From Candidatus Peribacteraceae bacterium (GTDB lineage: Bacteria > Patescibacteriota > Gracilibacteria > Peribacterales > Peribacteraceae): a DNA stretch of 32,379 bases. Below are positions 1 through 8,014 of the stretch, in pieces (the stretch's first letter is position 1; each line of letters begins with the position of its first letter). The notes under the pieces were generated by a model. It was not told where the DNA came from. It made no database searches and was given only the letters and a program-made list of their open reading frames with translations. The DNA lies in NCBI GenBank assembly GCA_018061945.1, contig JAGOTD010000009.1, forward strand, positions 1 through 32,379, given 5' to 3'. A program made the position numbers and the translations under genes.

Positions 1-83
1 GCGAGCGCGAGAGAGTAATGACGGTTATAAGCACAGAGAAATTGAATGAAGTGGGAGTATATCAATAAACAGAGCCGAAGTAC

Positions 84-141
84 GAATTACGAGGTTCGAA
101 TTACGATACATATTTTATTCGTAATTCAGCATTCGTAATTC
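84..141. repeat. GAATTACGA-family inverted-repeat element
   Basis: Two copies of GAATTACGA (84-92, 98-106) face two copies of TCGTAATTC (119-127, 133-141), so the region can fold into a hairpin on either strand. The stop codon and last codons of the minus-strand membrane protein lie inside the right arms. Related elements occur at 8652-8704, 14140-14188 and 19299-19334. A role as transcription terminator or mRNA 3' end is inferred from position. Bases 1-83 hold nothing I can assign. Confidence 0.75.
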
Positions 142-1499
142 GCTTTATGATCATTTTTAATCAAGAAACCACTCGCCACTATCCACAGCGCCGGCACCAT
201 CATCATTTGCCGATAAAACGCTTCGGCGTTCATCAAATATCGGGCATTTGGAGTGAAGAGATACGTAAAGAGGATGGCTGCGAACAAGATGATTCCCCAG
301 AGAAGCAGGAGCAATACTTTTTTTCGGTCATTCATACTTTTCCGATTGATCGATAGAAGAAGAATGGCTGCAATACTCACGAAGAAACTGATGCCAAACG
401 AACCGCGGCCAAACAGAGCCGGCCATAATTCGCGCAGTGCTTCCGGATGAAAACCAAAAACCGTATCCGAGCTGTGAGGCGTTAGGCGGAGTTGTTTGAG
501 CAAGGCAAACATCGGCCAAGTGGCACTCAGCAGTAGTGCAAAAACCGAAGAGATGATGGCAGTTTTTCGTTCGATTATTTTTGTCGTCAATAAACCTGCG
601 ATGACAATCAGCCAAGGAAATAACCCGTAGAAAAATCCTTCTGATTTTGTCCACACACTGGCTGAAACAAAGAGCGCCGAGAGAATCAGCCAATATTTTT
701 TTGATGACGATTGATGGTCATCTATTGCCATCGCAATAGTTGCCAGTGCGAGGAGGAAATACTGAGCCAGTACAATATCGGCGTAACCTTGAGCGGTGTG
801 GAGTGAGAAAAGTGGGATCGAAAACAGAGAGGCGATGGCAACGGTGGCGACGAACTTTCCACGATTGCGACGGATCAAAAGCCAGAGAGCGGCGAAGGTG
901 CTCACACTCAAAAGCCATGTGATCGTATTCGCTATACGATCATTCCAGACGGACTGTCCTTGATTGATCGCGAGTTGCAAGCCATGAAAGAGAAATGGAT
1001 ATTGTGGCTTTGCCATGCCGCGAGCTTCGGTATCGTCGAATGCTATTTTTTGATCATAAAACGAAATCTGCGAACGCATGGTCCAGTTGGTCAGGCTATC
1101 AAACTGAAACGTTGGCAGGAGCACTGCATGAGAGAAGCTGTAGATACTTGTAGAGAAAATAATCAGGATTGATGGAATGAAGAGTAGTAATTTCCAGCGG
1201 CTAATTTTGTCGTGAGATGGATGCATGATGTGAGTTTCGAGGTGCGTATGTTTTCGTTTCATTGTGAAAAATCCCAGCACGCCAATCAAGATTGCGTGAA
1301 TGATCAGCAAGCTTATCGCGGTCAGAGAAATCGATATAAGTGTAAAGAGTGCCATCAGCAAAGCATTACTTAGTGCGGCAATGGGTAAGGCAAAAGCTGT
1401 ACAGAGAAGTCGCTCACGTGGCGAGAGAATGAGTGCAGCAATGAGCCATCCTTCTATAAGAAGAATGCTGGTTGCCAGCAGAAAAATAATAATACTCAT
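126..1499 (-). CDS. Polytopic membrane protein, GT-C glycosyltransferase-like
   Basis: 457-residue protein made almost entirely of hydrophobic helices (about ten or more) joined by short loops. After the first helices a long non-cytoplasmic loop (about residues 125-175) carries a FDSLTNW segment and a KPQYPFLFHG segment. This resembles the first loop of GT-C glycosyltransferases (ArnT/PMT-type, lipid-linked sugar donors), where an acidic residue acts in catalysis. That family link is inferred from topology, not from a full signature. The start ATG overlaps the TGA of the upstream gene by 4 nt, so the two are probably translationally coupled and act together, plausibly in glycosylation of surface material. 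The C-terminal residues NYEC are encoded by the intergenic inverted repeat, so the extreme C-terminus may have been altered by that repeat. Confidence 0.6.
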   Translation of the reverse strand: MSIIIFLLATSILLIEGWLIAALILSPRERLLCTAFALPIAALSNALLMALFTLISISLTAISLLIIHAILIGVLGFFTMKRKHTHLETHIMHPSHDKISRWKLLLFIPSILIIFSTSIYSFSHAVLLPTFQFDSLTNWTMRSQISFYDQKIAFDDTEARGMAKPQYPFLFHGLQLAINQGQSVWNDRIANTITWLLSVSTFAALWLLIRRNRGKFVATVAIASLFSIPLFSLHTAQGYADIVLAQYFLLALATIAMAIDDHQSSSKKYWLILSALFVSASVWTKSEGFFYGLFPWLIVIAGLLTTKIIERKTAIISSVFALLLSATWPMFALLKQLRLTPHSSDTVFGFHPEALRELWPALFGRGSFGISFFVSIAAILLLSINRKSMNDRKKVLLLLLWGIILFAAILFTYLFTPNARYLMNAEAFYRQMMMVPALWIVASGFLIKNDHKANYEC

Positions 1500-2551
1500 G
1501 AGCGAGGAGGGAAGTCCTGGGAAAAAAGTTCCGATCCGTCTTTGAATGTGCGCAGACGCGATGCCTTGTATGCTCTATCATCGCACTGCAATGTGTGCGT
1601 CGCCTCGTCGTACGACCAGCTTTTTTTATTCATTACGACGAAATGAGTGGCAGAGGCAGCAGCTGTGTCAGCAGAGGATACGGAGACGGGATAGGTGAAG
1701 TACCGCAGCAGCTTCTCTTTGAAATCCGTCCCATCGCGACATACGTAGATGTGTGTAAGCGCGCGCGTCGATTCGTGTTTTACGCTCTGTGCCACTTGGT
1801 AGATCGACTCGCCTTCGTCGTACAGGAAATCCACATACCAACTTGTAAGATGCTCGGCCGTAATGCGCAGCTCGTCGATGGCAAAGCGCAGTCCATACAC
1901 AAGTTGCCCGGTAATCAGTAAACCAAGTGCGAGAGGCACACCGTTTTTTTTGCGTCGAAGAATGCACAGCGTGAGAGCGATGAGAATAATTGCCCAGCCA
2001 AAAGTAGTCGTCCACGCAATGCCGTAGATTTTATAACCGCGCAGTGCGTGGTAGCTCGATGATGAAAATACTTCGACGGCGAAGAGTTGCTCAGCAGGAA
2101 TAGTGATATGTGTTGCTAGAGTGGTAGGGGTAAAATCAGCGGCAGCGAAACCGACAACAGGGTCTTCGCTTGCGCTCATAATGGTTAATTTGTAGCGCAT
2201 AGCGCCAGGGTGCCAGCCAGCCGAGCGTGTCAGATCAACATTTGCACGCATGTTCTCGCCGGCAGGCAGTGAAAAAATTACCGTGTCGGCGGGATCGTAA
2301 CTGTTGTCTGTAGCAAGATAAAACATAAAAATCTCCAGATCGCTATTGGACGAATACTCGAGTGCCAGCGTTTGGCCATCACCTTCCAGTATTGTTGATG
2401 TGGTGCTTTTACTGCGATTTGTTATTCGCTCTACTTGCGTGGATTGTTCGATTCGATTGGGTGTGATGAAGACGGCAGGGGACTGAGCGGCCACAGTTGC
2501 CGTTAAACTTGCCGCCAGCAGAAACAGGCCGATGCGTAGCTTCCAAAGCAT
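1496..2551 (-). CDS. Secreted, membrane-anchored protein of unknown function
   Basis: 351 residues. An N-terminal signal peptide is clear (positive MLWKLR, hydrophobic core, likely cleavage after about residue 22, VAA-Q). An exported beta-rich region (about 23-175) follows, then two transmembrane helices (about 178-198 and 205-222) separated by an RRKK turn, then a soluble 125-residue C-terminal region. I do not recognise the family. It overlaps the GT-C-like membrane protein by 4 nt (ATGA), so a shared envelope or glycan function is likely but inferred. The start is supported by TATACT exactly 6 nt upstream of the ATG and by no Shine-Dalgarno sequence, which predicts a leaderless mRNA beginning at or next to the start codon. 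Confidence 0.7.
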   Translation of the reverse strand: MLWKLRIGLFLLAASLTATVAAQSPAVFITPNRIEQSTQVERITNRSKSTTSTILEGDGQTLALEYSSNSDLEIFMFYLATDNSYDPADTVIFSLPAGENMRANVDLTRSAGWHPGAMRYKLTIMSASEDPVVGFAAADFTPTTLATHITIPAEQLFAVEVFSSSSYHALRGYKIYGIAWTTTFGWAIILIALTLCILRRKKNGVPLALGLLITGQLVYGLRFAIDELRITAEHLTSWYVDFLYDEGESIYQVAQSVKHESTRALTHIYVCRDGTDFKEKLLRYFTYPVSVSSADTAAASATHFVVMNKKSWSYDEATHTLQCDDRAYKASRLRTFKDGSELFSQDFPPRS

Positions 2552-2557
2552 GGCATC

Positions 2558-2563
2558 AGTATA
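2558..2563 (-). promoter_or_regulatory. -10 element of predicted leaderless promoter
   Basis: TATACT on the minus strand, followed by 6 nt and then the ATG at 2551. The spacing puts +1 at the start codon. The -35 region would fall inside the 3' end of the helicase gene, and no good -35 match is visible. Confidence 0.5.
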
Positions 2564-2579
2564 AATGAATCATTGCAAA

Positions 2580-3863
2580 TTATCGACGGCGTCTGCCACC
2601 GCCCATTGTGCTGCGACTGCCGCTGCCTTTGTGGCCCCCGCCTCCGCTACCAAAGCGACGAGGTGGGCGACTGCCGTAGCTGCGTGGCGATGAACCGCTA
2701 CCGTGCATATCGAAGTTTTCGTTGGCATGGACCGGGTGTGCGCTGCGTGGGAGAGGCTTGCGGATCAGGCGTTCGATCGATGCAACGTCCATACGCTGGT
2801 CCGGGCTGGCAAACGAAATAGCTTTGCCTTTCATGCCGGCGCGCGCTGTGCGGCCAATACGGTGTACGTAGTCATCTGGATTGTCCGGAAGATCGAAGTT
2901 TACTACCAATTCAATGCCCGTTACATCTATACCGCGAGCGGCGATATCTGTTGCAACCAATACGCGGTAACGACCGTTTTTGAAACCAGCAAGGGCTTCC
3001 TTGCGCTGGCCGAGTGTACGGTTGGAGTGAATTTCCGCGGCGCGATGACCCATCGCATTGATAGACGTTGTCATCTTTTTGGCACCATGTTTAGTGCGCG
3101 AGAAGACGAGCACAGTGCCTTTATATTCTTTTAAGAGTGTGCCGAGTAGTTCCAGCTTTCTATCTTTCTTCACAATGAACAGTTCCTGTTCAACGAGTGA
3201 AGCAGTTGTGCCGGCTGGAGCGACTTCTATACGCAGTGGTAGCTTCATGTACGAGGTTGCTAGACTGACAATATTGGCAGGCATAGTGGCCGAGAACAGC
3301 ATGGTCTGGCGTTCTGCTGGGACATTCACCAGAATCTTTTTAATCTGTGGGGCAAATCCCATGTCCAGCATGCGATCGGCTTCATCTAAAACGAGTACTT
3401 TGACGGTTTTGAGCGTGATGGTGCGCTGTTCCAGGTGATCGATAAGACGACCAGGGGTTGCAATAACAATACGTGGCCCACGGCGGATCATTTGGCGCTG
3501 TAAGTGCATGGAAGCACCGCCAATAAGGACTGCCATATTCATGCCAAGAGCTGGTGCGAGTTTTCGTAGCGTCTCTTCGACCTGTAAAGCAAGCTCGCGT
3601 GTAGGAACGACAATGAGCCCGTGGCTACCTGCGTGGGTAATAAGGTGCTGCATCATCGGGATACCAAAAGCGAGGGTTTTGCCTGTTCCTGTCTGGGCAA
3701 TACCAATGACATCTTTTCCTTCTAGGGCAACAGGGATCGCAGCATGCTGAATAGGAGTCGGGGTGACAAACTTGTGCTTGTCGAGCTGTGTGAGGATAGC
3801 TGGGGCAATCGCGAGATCGCGGAAACTATGGGTGGCTGGAGCAGCAGAATCTGGAGTGTGCAT
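2580..3863 (-). CDS. rhlE: DEAD-box RNA helicase, RhlE-like
   Basis: 427 residues with the full superfamily 2 motif set: Q-motif region (TPTPIQ), motif I AQTGTGKT (56-63), PTRELALQ, TPGR, DEAD (about 160), SAT, the second-domain segments VLVFSRTKHG and ATDIAARGID, and HRIGRTAR. An arginine/glycine/serine-rich tail of about 50 residues ends in GGGRRRR, typical of RNA-binding tails in RhlE and cold-shock helicases. ATP-dependent remodelling of structured RNA, such as rRNA assembly intermediates or mRNA, is the established role of the family. It lies 28 nt upstream of the secreted-protein gene on the same strand. No Shine-Dalgarno sequence precedes the ATG. The choice of RhlE rather than another DEAD-box subgroup rests on domain layout and tail, so the symbol is tentative. 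Confidence 0.9.
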   Translation of the reverse strand: MHTPDSAAPATHSFRDLAIAPAILTQLDKHKFVTPTPIQHAAIPVALEGKDVIGIAQTGTGKTLAFGIPMMQHLITHAGSHGLIVVPTRELALQVEETLRKLAPALGMNMAVLIGGASMHLQRQMIRRGPRIVIATPGRLIDHLEQRTITLKTVKVLVLDEADRMLDMGFAPQIKKILVNVPAERQTMLFSATMPANIVSLATSYMKLPLRIEVAPAGTTASLVEQELFIVKKDRKLELLGTLLKEYKGTVLVFSRTKHGAKKMTTSINAMGHRAAEIHSNRTLGQRKEALAGFKNGRYRVLVATDIAARGIDVTGIELVVNFDLPDNPDDYVHRIGRTARAGMKGKAISFASPDQRMDVASIERLIRKPLPRSAHPVHANENFDMHGSGSSPRSYGSRPPRRFGSGGGGHKGSGSRSTMGGGRRRR

Positions 3864-3996
3864 TCGAAAAAGTAAGATTTAAGTGATGTGTTACGCAACA
3901 GTGTCTCATATATATCTATCTAATGCAAATGTTTATTAGTCAAGATTTAACTGATCAAAGCAAATCTACAAGCGGCCTTTCCTCTATCAAAGGCAT

Positions 3997-4410
3997 TTAG
4001 AAAGATGTGAGCAGTACGCCGGCTGCCATAATGCTTGCCAGATAATAACCCGCGTCGATAGCGAATAACTTAAGCGGCTTTTGATTGAACGCATACGAAT
4101 TGGCAATAGTCGTTGCGACAAATCCTGCCCACAAGATAAGCCCGTAGATACTCGCCTCGCCGGCACTCGTTACACTCATTGTCTGTAAAATAGCATTGAA
4201 GATAAACGCCATAATGATGCTCGAGACCAAGCTGACGATATATCCCATTTTGGCCTTCTGTTGCATTTCTTTCTTCGGCATCTTGGCAAAATGCGTCATG
4301 GAGATCCACTGCTTGCCAAACAAACTCGGCGAATACCACGCCATACCAATTGCCATAATGGCAATCACCGACAAAATAATACCGATAATATTGGGAGCGA
4401 AATCGAGCAT
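3997..4410 (-). CDS. DUF1761 family membrane protein
   Basis: 137 residues beginning MLDFAPNIIG, with four predicted transmembrane helices. The first helix runs into the motif AIGMAWYSPSLFGKQW, the hallmark of the DUF1761 family, whose function is unknown. The reading frame continues upstream to a TTG at 4461, but the family N-terminus fits the ATG at 4410 better. TATACT lies upstream, inside that extension. It is separated by about 130 nt from the helicase downstream on the same strand. GCCTTT and AAAGGC just beyond its stop could form a short hairpin. Confidence 0.8.
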   Translation of the reverse strand: MLDFAPNIIGIILSVIAIMAIGMAWYSPSLFGKQWISMTHFAKMPKKEMQQKAKMGYIVSLVSSIIMAFIFNAILQTMSVTSAGEASIYGLILWAGFVATTIANSYAFNQKPLKLFAIDAGYYLASIMAAGVLLTSF

Positions 4411-4749
4411 AGACAATGAAAGGGAAGGAATTGCCCAAGTATAGCGATAGCGGCTTCCCAATTCGCTTTACTGCCAGCGTTTGCGTGTTGGAATGAATGA
4501 TGTCGCAAGATCGCGTGCTTTTGTTTCGTCAAACTTGAGTTCAGTTATCCTATGATTGATGGATTGATCAATCATGCCTTGCTAAGCATTCGAGCTATAC
4601 AATCCTTCACCGAGTGACATACCGCAGCTTTGGCACGATGGGATGTATTCATTCCTAGAGCTTATAGCAGCGGTCTATAGGTGATCCAGATTGGTTTTAT
4701 TGATTTGTATAGATATTTATTCTATGTTCATTTTCTTCTTTTCTTTTTT
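4411..4749. other. Intergenic region between divergent genes
   Basis: About 340 nt between the DUF1761 gene and the AT-rich plus-strand ORF. The only clear structure is an inverted repeat, ATGATTGAT (4552-4560) with ATCAATCAT (4567-4575) around a 6-nt loop. The stretch before 4750 is strongly T-rich on the plus strand. No RNA gene or coding frame is recognised. Confidence 0.4.
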
Positions 4750-5394
4750 ATGAATCCTGCAAAAGCGCCAGTTCGTCAATATCCAAAAGCAGAGTATCCA
4801 GCTCAATGCTCTGTTTTCGCTGCTCTCAATACCCCCGTACTTCCTTTTGCCATTCGAAAAAATAGAGAAAGACTTGGCGAAATAATGAAGGGCATACGAA
4901 TGACATTAGAATCAGAAGGGTTTGAAGTGCAGACTGGGAGATATGATTTGTCACAGTCGCAGCCGTACCCAGACAAGGAAGATCATCCAACCATTCTTTC
5001 TCTTCCAATGTATGATTTGAACAAGGATGTGCAGGGAATGAAGTTAAAAAATGTTCCGAATGTTGTTGCAGATATACGAGAAATGCTCATGCAATTTCTG
5101 AGGGCGTTTACTAAATTTGGTGCCATCTCAGAAGACAGAATTTCTGGTTCGATTATCGTTGGAACCCAGCATACTTTTGCAAAAAATCGCATCAAAGCGC
5201 CAAAAGCAGCTTTGTACAATAGAGGCCTTACTGGTCCTTCGTTGCCCACACCATGCTGCGGCCACAGTGGACAAGCGTCAGATTTGATTCACCCAAAAAG
5301 CCCTGAGCATTCTTTGCCCACACATCCATCGAACCATTTGGCGGAAATAATTCCTCAGGAAGTGTCGCAATCAGCAGTCCATCAGGTTGTATAG
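4750..5394 (+). CDS. Hypothetical protein, possibly with a lost stop codon
   Basis: 215 residues from the ATG that begins MNPAKAPVRQ; the frame also runs back to a GTG at 4681 through a hydrophobic stretch. I do not recognise the family. The first 155 or so residues look like a normal soluble protein and are AT-rich. The last 55 or so residues are read antisense through the 3' end of the methyltransferase gene and look like low-quality coding: many Pro, Ser and His residues with no pattern. The simplest reading is that the original 3' end was lost and the frame now runs on into the opposite gene, so this may be a truncated or decaying gene. Composition differs from the neighbouring housekeeping genes, which suggests transfer. 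Confidence 0.4.
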   Translation: MNPAKAPVRQYPKAEYPAQCSVFAALNTPVLPFAIRKNRERLGEIMKGIRMTLESEGFEVQTGRYDLSQSQPYPDKEDHPTILSLPMYDLNKDVQGMKLKNVPNVVADIREMLMQFLRAFTKFGAISEDRISGSIIVGTQHTFAKNRIKAPKAALYNRGLTGPSLPTPCCGHSGQASDLIHPKSPEHSLPTHPSNHLAEIIPQEVSQSAVHQVV

Positions 5395-5926
5395 TAGATG
5401 CGATTTCTTGCATCAGTTTTTTACAGAGAATTTGATTGTGCTCAAATGGACTTTCGGGTGCGTTGAAAAGACTTAAACAGAGAACAATATCGTAGGGCGG
5501 ATCAATGGTCTTTAGCCACGATGATTGGCTTACATCAGCCACGCAATGATCGTACTGCGCGGACGGATTCGGACGAATATCGATACCGGTTACTTTGGCC
5601 CCAAGTGTTGCGAGCATATGCGCCATGAGTGGGGGATAGCGGTCGCGGAAGGTATCTTCCAGCACGTATTTTTCGGTCGATCCGCAGCCAATATCTAGAA
5701 TCTTTTTGCCTTTTACGTGATTTTCAAGAGCAGCCGCAATATGCGTTTCGCGCATGTCGGCGATATCGAAATCAAACGATCCGCCCAAATCTTTGGCAGC
5801 GGCGAAGAGTAAATCTTGCGCTTGCAAAAATTGTGGCTCTAAAAGAAGTAGTTGTTCCTCTCCAGCTTCAAGGGCATCAATGCGTTGGAGATAGGATTGG
5901 TCGAAGGGGATAGGTGGAGTTTTCAT
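5228..5926 (-). CDS. SAM-dependent methyltransferase (class I fold)
   Basis: 232 residues. Motif I is KKILDIGCGS at about residue 75, the glycine-rich loop that binds S-adenosylmethionine. An acidic residue follows in VTGIDIRPN (motif II), then YDIVLCLSLFN and a GLLIATLPEE strand as in the Rossmann-type methyltransferase core. The substrate cannot be told from sequence. Its ATG overlaps the stop of the GIY-YIG gene (ATGA), so the two form a coupled unit. Its last 167 nt are antisense to the end of the plus-strand ORF; its own C-terminus (LVHCGRSMVWATKD) looks like a regular final strand, so this gene appears intact. Confidence 0.75.
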   Translation of the reverse strand: MKTPPIPFDQSYLQRIDALEAGEEQLLLLEPQFLQAQDLLFAAAKDLGGSFDFDIADMRETHIAAALENHVKGKKILDIGCGSTEKYVLEDTFRDRYPPLMAHMLATLGAKVTGIDIRPNPSAQYDHCVADVSQSSWLKTIDPPYDIVLCLSLFNAPESPFEHNQILCKKLMQEIASTIQPDGLLIATLPEELFPPNGSMDVWAKNAQGFLGESNLTLVHCGRSMVWATKDQ

Positions 5927-6189
5927 GATAGTAATTTTTTTTGTTCTTCGAAATAAAACTTCAATTGCTTTCTAATGTATCTCCATCCGGATCCACCTTT
6001 GAGAAATTTCTCTCGACCGATTGCATCCATTTTATGGACATATACTTCGCAATAAATCAGCTTCCATATGCCATTTGAGGTTGATTTATTTTGATGCGTA
6101 TTATGATCTTTCAACCTCCGCTTTATATCATTTGTGTAGCCGATGTACTTTTTCTTTTGTTCGTTTTCTATGAGATAGACGAAATACAT
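5923..6189 (-). CDS. GIY-YIG domain endonuclease-like protein
   Basis: 88 residues covering one GIY-YIG fold. It shows MYFVYLI, then KYIGYTNDIKRRLKDHN with the second half-motif and the conserved Arg, then IYCEVY, A-x-x-RE and a GWRYIRKQ tail, as in the small UPF0213/YhbQ-like family found widely in CPR. These resemble single-domain nucleases, but a cellular role is not established. The start at 6189 is preferred over the GTG at 6195 because TAGAAT lies exactly 6 nt before this ATG. The gene is AT-rich compared with its surroundings and is coupled to the methyltransferase, consistent with acquisition as a unit. Confidence 0.85.
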   Translation of the reverse strand: MYFVYLIENEQKKKYIGYTNDIKRRLKDHNTHQNKSTSNGIWKLIYCEVYVHKMDAIGREKFLKGGSGWRYIRKQLKFYFEEQKKLLS

Positions 6190-6195
6190 AATCAC

Positions 6196-6201
6196 ATTCT
6201 A
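6196..6201 (-). promoter_or_regulatory. -10 element of predicted leaderless promoter
   Basis: TAGAAT on the minus strand followed by 6 nt and the ATG of the GIY-YIG gene. No convincing -35 is visible. Confidence 0.5.
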
Positions 6202-6302
6202 GCAAGGTTAGAAGTAAGTCGTTACGGCTCTTTTTGTATGAAATGGCTGCGCCACGTGAACGCGCCCAAGACGCCACGTAAAGCGACTTCGTCGCCACGT
6301 GG

Positions 6303-6335
6303 CACGTAAAAACTTGCTTCGCGCGTTTTTACGTG
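6303..6335 (-). terminator. Hairpin abutting the tRNA 3' end
   Basis: CACGTAAAAAC (6303-6313) and GTTTTTACGTG (6325-6335) are perfect 11-bp arms around an 11-nt loop. The right arm includes two bases of the encoded CCA end of tRNA-Pro. Read from the tRNA strand it is the first structure after the tRNA, so it may end transcription or guide 3' processing. A second hairpin, GCGAC-TTC-GTCGC, lies just beyond. Confidence 0.5.
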
Positions 6336-6409
6336 GTCGGGACGGCGGGGCTCGAACTCGCGGCCTCCTGGTCCCAAACCAGGCGCTCTACCAACTGAGC
6401 TACGTCCCG
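6334..6409 (-). tRNA. tRNA-Pro (anticodon UGG)
   Basis: 76 nt with a full cloverleaf: acceptor stem CGGGACG/CGTCCCG, D-arm GCTC-AGTTGGTA-GAGC, anticodon arm CCTGG-TTTGGGA-CCAGG, a 5-nt variable loop and a T-arm with loop TTCGAGC. Loop position 37 is G, as is usual for tRNA-Pro. Discriminator A and CCA are encoded in the DNA (6334-6337). The T-stem appears to have one A-C mismatch (GCGAG against CCCGC). With a UGG anticodon it can read most or all proline codons. Confidence 0.95.
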
Positions 6410-6570
6410 AAGATGTGCATCATTCGTTTGTCGGATTGATTGGGGGCAATCTGCGACGCTTTGCTGTCTTTCAGCGAAGTGGCAATAGAGTAGGGATGAT
6501 CTAAAGAAAAGTGAATAGAAAATGCATAACTTAAGAGAATCGGGCAAAAATTATGGTAGGATTGCGCACT

Positions 6571-7866
6571 ATGGCTGATCAGAACGCCCCTCTTGCTTAC
6601 CGGCTGCGCCCCACGACGCTCGATGCTTTTTTTGGACAGACGGAAGTGATTGGTGAAGGAACCGCGCTGCGTAAGGCGATAGACAGCGACACGCTGTCCT
6701 CCGTCATTTTTGCCGGACCGCCGGGAACCGGGAAAACGACACTCGCTAAGATTATTGCGCAAACGACCAATCATCCGTTTTTTCAGCTCTCGGCAGTCAC
6801 CAGTGGCATCAAGGATATTAAAGAAGTATGCGCGCCATCGGCCAGTGGCGCTGTCAGTCTGTTTTCGCAACGCAAAGTCTTGTTCATCGACGAGATTCAT
6901 CGGTTCAACAAAACGCAGCAGGATGCGCTGTTGCCGTATGTCGAAAACGGTTCAGTTATTCTGATTGGTGCGACAACCGAAAATCCGTACTTCAGTGTGA
7001 ACAATGCGCTGCTCTCGCGCTCACAAGTGTATTTGTTCAAGCCGCATTCTGCGGACAATTTATCCGCCATCATCAAACGTGCGCTGGTAGACAAAAATGG
7101 CTATGACGGAAAAATTAAAATGACAGACGATACGGTTACGTACATCGCTGGCATGGCTGATGGCGACGCTCGGCGCGCGCTTAACTTACTGGAAGTTGCG
7201 GTGCTGACAATCGGTGCGAACATCACACTCGAACAGGCCGAAAAGCTCTTGAAGCAGCGCAATATGCGCTATGACAAAAACGGCGAAGATCACTACGATA
7301 CGATTTCGGCGTTCATTAAAACCATGCGTGGAAGTGATATAGATGCCGCACTTGTGTGGCTGTATAAAATGATTGTGAGTGGCGAAGAGCCTCGCTTTCT
7401 CTTCCGCCGCATGGCGATTTTTGCGAGCGAAGATATTGGTAATGCCGATCCGCGAGCATTGCAAATAGTGATGTCGGCGTGGCAGGCGTTTGAATTCGTT
7501 GGTTTTCCCGAAGGAGAATATTTTCTGGCGCATGCGTGCGTGTATCTTGCGCAGGCACCGAAGAGTAATTCTGTTACGCGCGCGATGGGTGCGGCTCGTA
7601 AAGCGGTAGAAAGCGCTGCGGCGCTCGAAGTGCCGTATCATCTGCGCAATGCCGCTGATCCTCGTATGAAGCAGCACGGGCACGGTGCTGGTTATCAGTA
7701 TGCGCACAAATCGGATAGCGGAGTCGTAGCTGACAATTATTTCCCGATCGGTATGCCGGTGCAGAATTTCTATGACCCGAGCGACAGGGGATTTGAAGCC
7801 GATATTGCGCAGCGTTGGCAGAAGACGAAGGAGGCTGTGAGAGGAGGAGAGGAGGAAAGGTTATAG
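6571..7866 (+). CDS. rarA: Replication-associated recombination protein A (RarA/MgsA AAA+ ATPase)
   Basis: 431 residues. The N-terminus LAYRLRPTTLDAFFGQ is the RarA signature. Walker A is GPPGTGKTT (49-57) and Walker B is VLFIDEIHRF (103-112). Sensor and arginine-finger segments follow (GATTENPYFSVNNALLSR), then the C-terminal tetramerisation region with EDIGNADPRAL and PYHLRNA. RarA acts at stalled replication forks with SSB and the clamp-loader machinery. Length is normal for the family. The ATG at 6571 is preferred over 6553 because the conserved protein starts there and TAGGAT lies 8 nt upstream. It is divergent from tRNA-Pro. The 3' end runs into a purine-rich GAGGAGG-type stretch that is partly complementary to a pyrimidine-rich stretch near 7915-7929, a possible terminator. 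Confidence 0.95.
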   Translation: MADQNAPLAYRLRPTTLDAFFGQTEVIGEGTALRKAIDSDTLSSVIFAGPPGTGKTTLAKIIAQTTNHPFFQLSAVTSGIKDIKEVCAPSASGAVSLFSQRKVLFIDEIHRFNKTQQDALLPYVENGSVILIGATTENPYFSVNNALLSRSQVYLFKPHSADNLSAIIKRALVDKNGYDGKIKMTDDTVTYIAGMADGDARRALNLLEVAVLTIGANITLEQAEKLLKQRNMRYDKNGEDHYDTISAFIKTMRGSDIDAALVWLYKMIVSGEEPRFLFRRMAIFASEDIGNADPRALQIVMSAWQAFEFVGFPEGEYFLAHACVYLAQAPKSNSVTRAMGAARKAVESAAALEVPYHLRNAADPRMKQHGHGAGYQYAHKSDSGVVADNYFPIGMPVQNFYDPSDRGFEADIAQRWQKTKEAVRGGEEERL

Positions 7867-7951
7867 AGGAGGAAAAGAGCCTATGCTAAGAGTGTCGTCT
7901 ATCCGATCCTTTTTTCCTTTCCTCTTCTACAGCTTCTCTTCTATTCCTTAA

Positions 7952-7980
7952 TTGCATATTAATAAAAATTATGTTATAAT
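7952..7980 (+). promoter_or_regulatory. Sigma-70-type promoter for the 4-TM protein
   Basis: TTGCAT (7952-7957), a 17-nt spacer and a perfect TATAAT (7975-7980). The expected start is near 7987, giving a leader of roughly 28 nt before the ATG at 8015. This is the clearest classical promoter in the window and an exception to the leaderless pattern. Confidence 0.75.
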
Positions 7981-8014
7981 AATAAAAACATTTTCTCACA
8001 CCAACACCCTTCGT

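Noticed and set aside
4411..4461. TTG start for the DUF1761 protein
   Set aside because: The extension adds polar residues with no family support and contains a likely promoter.
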